Of a stretch of DNA of 64,000 nucleotides, positions 57,853-64,000 are shown piece after piece. Made by a program: the position numbers and the translations under genes. The stretch is from Syntrophobacterales bacterium. GTDB lineage: Bacteria > Desulfobacterota > Syntrophobacteria > Syntrophobacterales > Thermodesulforhabdaceae. The stretch is from NCBI GenBank assembly GCA_026417655.1, contig JAOACS010000011.1, positions 39,874 to 103,873 of the forward strand, written 5' to 3'. A model generated the notes under the pieces. That model ran no database searches. It was not told the origin of the DNA and worked only from the letters and a program-made list of their open reading frames with translations. The first letter of the stretch is position 1. Every line of letters starts with the position of its first letter.

Positions 57853-59056
57853 CTTCCCTCACCCCAATCGGTATTTTTAGAAAAAAAACCGTTCCCCCTT
57901 CCTTTGAGGATTCAACACTAACTGTGCCTCCATGAGCCTCGGCAACCTTTTGGACTATATAGAGCCCAAGTCCAAGACCCTCCTTTCTGGTCGTATAAAA
58001 AGGCTCAAAAATCATCGCCTTCTCACCCTCAAGAATGCCCGATCCATTATCTTCTACGGTAAAAACTAAGGTCTCGCCGCTAACCTCCGCCTGGAATTTC
58101 ACTCTACCATTGGAGGGTGGGACCGCTTCGAAGGCATTACGAAGAAGATTTTCTAAGGCTCTTGATAGCCACTTTTTATTCCCCCTTACATTCACATCTT
58201 CAGGAGGATATTGGCAGCAAAAATTTATTCCTAGAGACGAAGCCTTAGGAGAAAATCTTGCTTCAAGTTCCATTACCATGGGATGAATCGAAAAGACTTC
58301 CATACCCGAAACAAAGTCACTCTGCATACCAAAAAGCTCATTGGAGAGCTCCTTAAGCCTTTCCGTTTCATCTCTAATAATATCTAATACTTCCCGAGAA
58401 ATTTCACCAGTAGCCTGAACATATTGAACGGCCATGGAAAGAGCATTTAGGGGATTCCTAATCTCATGAGAAATCATGGCAGCTAACTTTCCAGCAAGAG
58501 CCAACTTTTCAGAAGCTAAAAGGCGACGTTCAAGCTCTTCCTGTTTTCCTATAAGACGTTTTACCTGAAGCCACGAAATATGAAACAACAGAAAACTCAA
58601 TAAGGCCGCAATGGAACCTACAACAACCGAATGATAAAAGTTCTTGAACTGGTCCGTTATATCAATGGCTACAAGGAAAAAGAAACTCCTTCCTGGAAAA
58701 AGCTCTACCGATCTGCACAAAAAATAAATCATCCCTCTAGTGACATTGCCATCCTCACACTTAGACATATCTACTGAATTTAGCGAAAAATCACTATAAA
58801 AGGTATTTATCACTTCTTTATCCTCTTCTCGGACAATCACTCCGTATAATCCTGGATGTTCATTTAGTTCGTCATGCAACCACCCTAAAGAGTTAAGATA
58901 GGAAGGAGCATCGGGGATAAATTTCATCAACTCAAAATGTCCCTTAATTCGGGCTATAACAAATCTAAGATTCGTTTCAGCATCATAGTGACTATGGAAT
59001 TTCAAAGACCGGTAAAAAAGCAAAGCCTCCAGGAAAGTAAAAGTCATAATCAGCAT
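57833..59056 (-). CDS. Membrane sensor histidine kinase, partner of the NtrC-type regulator
   Basis: 407 residues from the ATG at 59056. A second membrane helix is at about 152-173, after an extracytoplasmic sensor region of about 110 residues. HisKA follows with H197 (MISHEIRNPLNAL), then HATPase with NLLRNAFEAV, DNGSGI and GLGLGLYIV. With this start the first membrane helix is cut short: the frame stays open upstream (FYLLLLLGVGT) but offers only an ATT codon at 59110. The true start may be there. It phosphorylates the regulator encoded next. Confidence 0.9.
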   Translation of the reverse strand: MLIMTFTFLEALLFYRSLKFHSHYDAETNLRFVIARIKGHFELMKFIPDAPSYLNSLGWLHDELNEHPGLYGVIVREEDKEVINTFYSDFSLNSVDMSKCEDGNVTRGMIYFLCRSVELFPGRSFFFLVAIDITDQFKNFYHSVVVGSIAALLSFLLFHISWLQVKRLIGKQEELERRLLASEKLALAGKLAAMISHEIRNPLNALSMAVQYVQATGEISREVLDIIRDETERLKELSNELFGMQSDFVSGMEVFSIHPMVMELEARFSPKASSLGINFCCQYPPEDVNVRGNKKWLSRALENLLRNAFEAVPPSNGRVKFQAEVSGETLVFTVEDNGSGILEGEKAMIFEPFYTTRKEGLGLGLYIVQKVAEAHGGTVSVESSKEGGTVFFLKIPIGVREDASRKI

Positions 59057-59172
59057 CGTTCCTACCCCGAGAAGTAAGAGAAGATAGAAGGAATGTTTTG
59101 TACTATTAATGGAGTTTTCCCCCTAAACAAATATGATGGATCTCTTAACCCGGTCAGTTTCTCCTAAAAGGG

Positions 59173-59442
59173 TTATTTTTTAATTATCATCCAGATGCCG
59201 ATAGCTACAAAGAACCCTCCAGCAAGCCAGCGGATTAAATCGGGAGAGACAAAGCGCCTCACAACATCGGCACACAGCACAGCTATAGCCGATGTGGAAA
59301 CTAAAGCTGCCGACGCAGCAAGGAAAACTGTAAGCCGTGACTTTGCATCCGAGGCAAAACAGAAAGTAGCCAATTGGGTCTTATCACCCAACTCCGCCAC
59401 AAATATTGCAAAAAATGTTGTTAGAAAAAGTCTCCAGTCCAT
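59173..59442 (-). CDS. Half-size GDT1/TMEM165 (UPF0016) family membrane protein
   Basis: About 89 residues with three membrane helices. FVAELGDKTQLATF is the family motif ExGDKTQ, which binds cations. Full-size members have two such repeats and transport Mn2+ or Ca2+; single-repeat forms must dimerise. A GTG start at 59460 overlapping the deacetylase stop is an alternative. Manganese export is the family guess. Confidence 0.8.
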   Translation of the reverse strand: MDWRLFLTTFFAIFVAELGDKTQLATFCFASDAKSRLTVFLAASAALVSTSAIAVLCADVVRRFVSPDLIRWLAGGFFVAIGIWMIIKK

Positions 59443-59456
59443 AGGTGTCCAGAACC

Positions 59457-60779
59457 TCACATCGGGTGCTTTTTAACTATAAACCGCCGATTCTTCCTGT
59501 CCTGGATAAGGATAGCGTCAAATAATTTTAGTGACGTACTCTCATACCATTCATAGCCGAGAGCTTCACAGGAGGGGCAAGCTTTCCTTGGAACATGAAT
59601 AGCGTATATCCTCCTTCCCCTATCTGTCCACGATTCAATGGACCATACCCCACTACAGTCTATACAAACTTTAACCTTCTCCCTCTGATTTTCTAAGATA
59701 TTATCAGTATCATAATAGATCGTTCTCTCCCTCTCTTTAATTCCCCCCTGATTTAGTAGTTTCTCCTTTATCTCGGGAACCTTATACCAATATTCCATTA
59801 CTTGATTCGCCACCTTTTCAATGTGTTTTGTGATTTCCGGGGATTGCCTGAGCTGATCAGGATCGTAGTCAGGTTCTTTTACATGGGAATAATCAATACC
59901 AGCCAAGGCAAGAATTATTCCAACGTTAACATACGGCAGAGCCCCCTCAATGGAATACCCTCCCTCCAGTACGGCTATATGGGGAGAAATTTTTTCTGTT
60001 AGTTTGGCGTAACCCTGAGCAGAAAACCTCATATCGGTTATAGGATCGGTATAATGGTTATCTTGCCCAGCTGAATTTATTATTATCTCAGGTTTAAAGG
60101 CCTCCAGAATAGGAAGGATTACATGATCGGCAACATAGAGAAAACCTTCTTCAGATGTTCTTGGTGGGAGAGGTATATTTATGGTTGTCCCAAAGGCTGT
60201 AGGTCCACCAAGTTCGTGAGGGAAGCCCGATCCAGGGTAGAGGGTCCGTCCATCCTGATGAATAGAAATAAATAAAGTATCCGGATCGTGCCAGTATATA
60301 TCCTGTGTGCCATCTCCATGGTGGCAATCGGTATCTACAATAGCTACTTTTTCTATACCGTAAGCATCCCTTAGGTATTCGATCATAATAGCTTCTATGT
60401 TGATATTACAGAACCCTCTCGCTCCATGGACTACTCTCATGGCATGATGGCCTGGTGGACGAACAAGAGCAAATCCTCTCTGGATCACCCTGTTGACCAC
60501 CATTGTAGCAATAGTTTTTGCGCCACCTCCACTTATGAGATGGGAATCGGTTATAACACTCCACTCATCGGGAATACAAAAATGGACTCGGCGAATATCG
60601 TCCCTATTTATCATATCGGGCTTAAATTCTACGATCCCATCAATATCGAGAAGTCCCTCTTCAAGGACTTGATCCTGAGTATAAAGCAATCGTTCCTCCC
60701 GTTCGGGATGGGTGGGAGAGATAGCCCAATCAAAGGCCGGGAAAAAGACAAGACCTGTTTTATATGTTGCCTTAATCAT
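59457..60779 (-). CDS. Histone-deacetylase-family (AcuC-like) zinc hydrolase with C-terminal zinc-ribbon-like tail
   Basis: 440 residues. The arginase-fold deacetylase domain has RPPGHHA (H111-H112), the zinc ligands D151 and H153 in DTDCHHGDGTQD, D240 in SAGQDNH, and LEGGYSI with the catalytic Tyr. All catalytic parts are kept. Residues about 365-440 add CIDCSGVW and CPSCEALGYEW, two CxxC pairs likely to bind zinc. Substrates of bacterial members include acetyl-CoA synthetase, acetylpolyamines and amides. It overlaps the HyuA-like gene by four bases. Confidence 0.88.
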   Translation of the reverse strand: MIKATYKTGLVFFPAFDWAISPTHPEREERLLYTQDQVLEEGLLDIDGIVEFKPDMINRDDIRRVHFCIPDEWSVITDSHLISGGGAKTIATMVVNRVIQRGFALVRPPGHHAMRVVHGARGFCNINIEAIMIEYLRDAYGIEKVAIVDTDCHHGDGTQDIYWHDPDTLFISIHQDGRTLYPGSGFPHELGGPTAFGTTINIPLPPRTSEEGFLYVADHVILPILEAFKPEIIINSAGQDNHYTDPITDMRFSAQGYAKLTEKISPHIAVLEGGYSIEGALPYVNVGIILALAGIDYSHVKEPDYDPDQLRQSPEITKHIEKVANQVMEYWYKVPEIKEKLLNQGGIKERERTIYYDTDNILENQREKVKVCIDCSGVWSIESWTDRGRRIYAIHVPRKACPSCEALGYEWYESTSLKLFDAILIQDRKNRRFIVKKHPM

Positions 60780-62506
60780 TCAAGTCTCCTTGGATTCACT
60801 GTCATTGGGTTTGATACGTCTCCCAAAGAGAGCTCCTTCGATAGTTCAACCCTATAGCCATTAATCAATCCTGGCTTTACCTGCACCTTTACCCGAATAT
60901 TTTTACCCGTTGTATAAAACCCCCTTACCATATTGAATTGAAGCTCCTCCACCACCTCGGTTTCTATATTCTCTGACGATGCCCCTTCATTTTGTGCCTT
61001 CTGAACAAGAAGTGACACAGCCAGGTCACGGGCTTCATCAATAGAGAAATTACTTCCTACAGGTTTGTAAAAACCATCCTCAGGAGCAGAGGCTATACCC
61101 CTTTCGGTGTCCACAAAGAGTGTGAGCTCGCAGGTGGTGCGCGACAGAGCTGCACCGATAGCATTGACCACTTCGTGGTAAGGGACAACCCTTGTCGGAA
61201 GTCCTGACATCTCCGAAAGCTTCGGAGCAAAATAGGGAGCTGGCCCACCTATAATAAAAATCTCCTGAGGCTCCACTCTATAGGCATCTAGAAATTCTCG
61301 AATAGTGTAAACAGGCCTCTGATTGATCCTTTCCACCATAGCCCGAGCCGCTCCAAGTAACATATGACAAAAGGCGGTATAAACTTCTCGAGCTGCCGAG
61401 ATAGGATCACAACCCAATGCTTCGCCAATAAAAGCCATGGCTTTCTCTGCTCTAAGCGGGTCTCCTTCTTTCATAATACCTAGCACAATAAGAGCATCGG
61501 TTGGTGTCGGAACCGATCCCCCGAAAGCCATTGCGGGACCTTCACGGTCTGGTCCTATGAAAATATGGCCCTCCTTAACCCTCACTACACTATCACCACC
61601 TAAAGCTATTGACTCGGTGTTGAGAGATCTAACAAGGGTCCTAAGGCCTCCAATCTCTATGCCCAACGGTTCCAGGAGTGGAACCCTGTCTATAAGTATA
61701 CCCATATCGGTGGTTGTGCCCCCAATGTCCAATACAAGTGTCTCCACCCGAGGATTTGCGTATGAGAGAGCGCCCATTATGCTTGCTGCAGGTCCGGAAA
61801 AGATTGTCTGGCCGGGAAAATTCATAGAGGCCTCAAGAGACATCGTCCCACCATCTGCTTTCAAGACGTAAATAGGGGCTTTGATACCCATTGTAGCTAT
61901 GGATTTTTGGATAGCCAGGAAAAAGCTTTTGTAAATACCCTGAACTGAGGCATTCAAAAATACAGTAGCTATACGCCTTGGAAAATTTAAGTTTCCCGAA
62001 ACCCTATGGCCTGCTAAGACATAATCAAAGCCATTCGATAACTTTTTAATTATTTGATTCTCATGGACAGGATTCCTTACAGAAAATTTACCAACAACCC
62101 CTACCGACTTAATTCCATCGGCTCTCAACTTGGAGGCGATAGTTTCTATCTCCGACGGATTAATCGGTTGAACCTCCCTACCTCGATGATCAATATAACC
62201 CGATACTGGGTAATAGTGGTTTCCTATCCGAAACAATTCTGGATTTAAACCAGGTCCACCCGCCACTATCATCCCTACAGGTTCACCCTTCCCTTCCAAA
62301 ATGGCATTGGTCGTTAGAGTCGTGCTAAGAACAAGGCGCTCTATCACCTCTACCCGAATCCCTTGGGTCACGCGTTGAAGACCGGAAATGATAGTGTCAA
62401 ACAGGTTAGTCTTTTCGGTAGGAACCTTTGCTTGATTGATTAAACCCTCTTTCCCTACTAATACAACGTCTGTATGGGTACCCCCTACATCAAGACCTAT
62501 GATCAT
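60776..62506 (-). CDS. Hydantoinase/oxoprolinase family protein (HyuA type)
   Basis: 576 residues. MIIGLDVGGTHTDVVLV is the N-terminal ATPase-like segment; TTNAILEG, LVLDIGGTTTDMGI and VGVVGKFSVRNPVHEN are the family motifs. Members open cyclic amides (hydantoins, oxoproline) or carboxylate ketones with ATP. There is no HyuB partner beside it. The overlap with the deacetylase suggests they act on the same acyl- or amide-containing compound, which is inference. Confidence 0.88.
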   Translation of the reverse strand: MIIGLDVGGTHTDVVLVGKEGLINQAKVPTEKTNLFDTIISGLQRVTQGIRVEVIERLVLSTTLTTNAILEGKGEPVGMIVAGGPGLNPELFRIGNHYYPVSGYIDHRGREVQPINPSEIETIASKLRADGIKSVGVVGKFSVRNPVHENQIIKKLSNGFDYVLAGHRVSGNLNFPRRIATVFLNASVQGIYKSFFLAIQKSIATMGIKAPIYVLKADGGTMSLEASMNFPGQTIFSGPAASIMGALSYANPRVETLVLDIGGTTTDMGILIDRVPLLEPLGIEIGGLRTLVRSLNTESIALGGDSVVRVKEGHIFIGPDREGPAMAFGGSVPTPTDALIVLGIMKEGDPLRAEKAMAFIGEALGCDPISAAREVYTAFCHMLLGAARAMVERINQRPVYTIREFLDAYRVEPQEIFIIGGPAPYFAPKLSEMSGLPTRVVPYHEVVNAIGAALSRTTCELTLFVDTERGIASAPEDGFYKPVGSNFSIDEARDLAVSLLVQKAQNEGASSENIETEVVEELQFNMVRGFYTTGKNIRVKVQVKPGLINGYRVELSKELSLGDVSNPMTVNPRRLE

Positions 62507-62670
62507 AAGTTCGCCCCCGCGCTTTTTTTGAGTGTGGCGAAATAGAACATGTTGGTAGGACCAACTTAAGCCTCCAACTTTCCTAAATTTTACTTCAAGT
62601 TTTGGATGCTAGCCAAAAGAGTAGCAGGTGTCAACCATACAAAAAAACCTCCTGTTAGAAGAGTCTTGTA

Positions 62671-62706
62671 TTGACTTTCTACTTTTATATTCCTATTTAG
62701 GAATAT
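62671..62706 (+). promoter_or_regulatory. Promoter with palindromic operator before the permease gene
   Basis: TTGACT (62671-62676) is a fair -35 box. The palindrome ATATTCCTA-TT-TAGGAATAT (62687-62706, perfect 9-bp arms) covers the expected -10 position (TATTTA, 62694-62699). This placement suits a repressor, for example an ArsR-type protein, but no regulator gene is in the window. Confidence 0.6.
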
Positions 62707-62743
62707 GTAAATTAGAATTTTTTACAAATCTGGAGGTCACACC

Positions 62744-64000
62744 ATGGAAAGCTCAACTCTAGTTAAGGAAACCGTGCCAAATGAGGTAAAGTCCGAAGAA
62801 AGGATAATAGAGTGGAGGATAATCTGGAAACCACTTCTAGTAGTCATTGCTATGTTCCTTCTTTGCTTTTACCTACCGGTAGAATCTAACCGGTTTCAAA
62901 ATGCCGTTTACGAAAGCCTTGGTCTTGTTAAATGGTATGCGAGGGAACATGTAATCTTTTGCCTTACAATCGCCTTCTTTATCGCAGGTGCCATAGGATG
63001 TTTTATCTCTCAGGCTTCCGTTATGAAATATCTAGGTCCCCTTGCCCCAAAACCCCTTGCCTACGGCGTAGCCTCCCTTTCTGGATCTATCCTCGCTGTA
63101 TGTTCATGTACTGTGCTACCCCTATTTGCCGGCATATGGAAACGGGGAGCAGGACTTGGACCCGCTATAGCTTTTCTATATTCGGGTCCTGCCATTAACA
63201 TTTTAGCTATAATCCTCACCGCTCGTATATTGGGGCTCGACATAGGCATAGCCAGAGCGATTGGAGCGATAGGGTTTAGTATAGCCATCGGTGCCATCAT
63301 GCACATCATATTTCGCCACGAAGAACAGAAAAAGGCCGAGAACATAATCTACCTACCCTCTGAAGAAGGAGGAAGACCGCTGTGGCAAACTGTCATTTAC
63401 TTCGCCGCTATGGCCGGCATTCTTATCTTTGCAAACTGGAGTAAATCTCCCCAGGAGGTTAGTATATGGAATACGGTCTATAACATCAAGTGGTGGCTTA
63501 CCGGCATATCGGCTTTAACCCTCGGCCTTGCTCTTATTATGTGGTATGGCGTTAGACCCTACAAGATATTTCTTAGTGCTTTGGCAATTATCCTCTCTAT
63601 CATATTCACCCCTCATGAACCCCTCATACCATTTTCCATCGGAATTATAGCCCTCACTATAACCATAACAACATCAAGAAAAGAGATGCAGGAATGGTTC
63701 CTGAAAACTTGGGAGTTTACCTATCAAATGACCCCCCTTCTACTCTTTGGAGTGCTCATTGCTGGGTTTCTCTTAGGAAGACCTGGCTACGAAGGTCTTA
63801 TCCCATCAGAATGGGTAAAAACCCTTGTCGGCGGAAACTCCCTATGGACTAATTTGTTCAGTGCTGTAGTTGGCGCATTCATGTATTTCGCAACCCTTAC
63901 CGAAGTCCCAATTGTCCAGGGACTTTTAGGAGCAGGAATGGGAAAGGGACCAGCCCTTTCCCTACTTCTCGCGGGACCAGCCTTAAGCCTTCCAAACATG
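62744..64000 (+). CDS. ArsP-type (UPF0718/DUF318) permease, 3' end cut by window edge
   Basis: 419 codons are visible and the frame is open at 64000. There are about ten membrane helices. CSCTVLPLFAG, followed by AFLYSGPAINILAI, is the cysteine-bearing signature of the family; the second half repeats it in changed form (TEVPIVQGLL, LLLAGPALSLPNM). ArsP itself exports trivalent organoarsenicals; other members have unknown substrates. TGGAGG precedes the ATG by eight bases. The start is certain; the end is not in the window. Confidence 0.88.
   Translation, partial: MESSTLVKETVPNEVKSEERIIEWRIIWKPLLVVIAMFLLCFYLPVESNRFQNAVYESLGLVKWYAREHVIFCLTIAFFIAGAIGCFISQASVMKYLGPLAPKPLAYGVASLSGSILAVCSCTVLPLFAGIWKRGAGLGPAIAFLYSGPAINILAIILTARILGLDIGIARAIGAIGFSIAIGAIMHIIFRHEEQKKAENIIYLPSEEGGRPLWQTVIYFAAMAGILIFANWSKSPQEVSIWNTVYNIKWWLTGISALTLGLALIMWYGVRPYKIFLSALAIILSIIFTPHEPLIPFSIGIIALTITITTSRKEMQEWFLKTWEFTYQMTPLLLFGVLIAGFLLGRPGYEGLIPSEWVKTLVGGNSLWTNLFSAVVGAFMYFATLTEVPIVQGLLGAGMGKGPALSLLLAGPALSLPNM

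Noticed and set aside
61437..61871. 144-codon open frame antisense to the HyuA gene
   Set aside because: Composition follows the opposite strand's codons; no recognisable domain.
62551..62565. Inverted repeat GTTGGT-AGG-ACCAAC upstream of the HyuA gene
   Set aside because: Six-bp arms only, with no promoter I can place next to it.

Overview
The window looks like a chromosomal segment of a Gram-negative anaerobe, most likely a Desulfobacterota (deltaproteobacterial, sulfate-reducer or syntroph type). The evidence is lipopolysaccharide genes (kdsA, kdsC, lptABC, waaA, msbA, gmhA), Rex, a split ATP synthase operon with a signal-peptide-bearing c subunit, a fused CobA-HemD, and a radical SAM/RNase G pair. 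A long C-terminal extension on TrmB hints at a thermophile. Base composition is moderate and even by eye. I see no insertion sequences, phage genes or CRISPR arrays, so nearly all of it reads as core genome.

Layout. Positions 1-8353 (minus strand) hold the run pyrG-kdsA-kdsC-lptC-lptA-lptB-rpoN-hpf-ptsN-rapZ, joining CTP and Kdo supply, LPS export, sigma-54 and the nitrogen-PTS/RapZ regulators. Positions 8387-11320 hold a GalT-like protein, a patatin-like lipase and a flavodoxin-fold reductase. Positions 11417-20755 (plus) hold a HIT protein, a CBS-ACT protein, a benzoate-type acyl-CoA ligase behind a highly structured leader, a metallo-beta-lactamase-fold protein, a complete Liv-type ABC importer and a nitroreductase. 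Positions 20858-28211 (minus) hold tetrapyrrole genes (hemC, cobA-hemD), FmdB, a cyclophilin-like protein, an unfamiliar deoxyhypusine-synthase-like protein, gmhA, a class IV aminotransferase, a hydrolase and a methyltransferase. Positions 28312-38733 (plus) hold an unknown protein, plsC, RNase J, ftsK, lolA, nadA, pdxA and an unusual short UvrA paralogue.

Positions 38723-47937 (minus) hold rex, then iscS, radical SAM-DUF2344, rng, hemL, atpZ, atpI, atpB and atpE (listed in transcription order after rex). Positions 48038-50446 hold a well-defined promoter, a cobalamin riboswitch, a terminator and a BtuB-type receptor. Positions 50598-56336 hold a WecA-like transferase with an extra C-terminal domain, then waaA, msbA, trmB and tRNA-Cys on the minus strand. 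Positions 56431-62506 (minus) hold a sigma-54 activator/histidine kinase pair, a half-size GDT1 protein, a deacetylase with a C-terminal zinc-ribbon-like tail and a HyuA-type protein. The right edge (62671-64000) holds an ArsP-type permease behind a palindromic operator.

The genes with most potential for new biology are the short UvrA paralogue lacking the catalytic glutamate of its second ATPase, the deoxyhypusine-synthase-like gene in the gmhA cluster, the pseudoknot-like leader before the CoA ligase, and the deacetylase-HyuA pair. None amounts to clear proof of a new system. All identifications are from reading the sequence; no database search was run.
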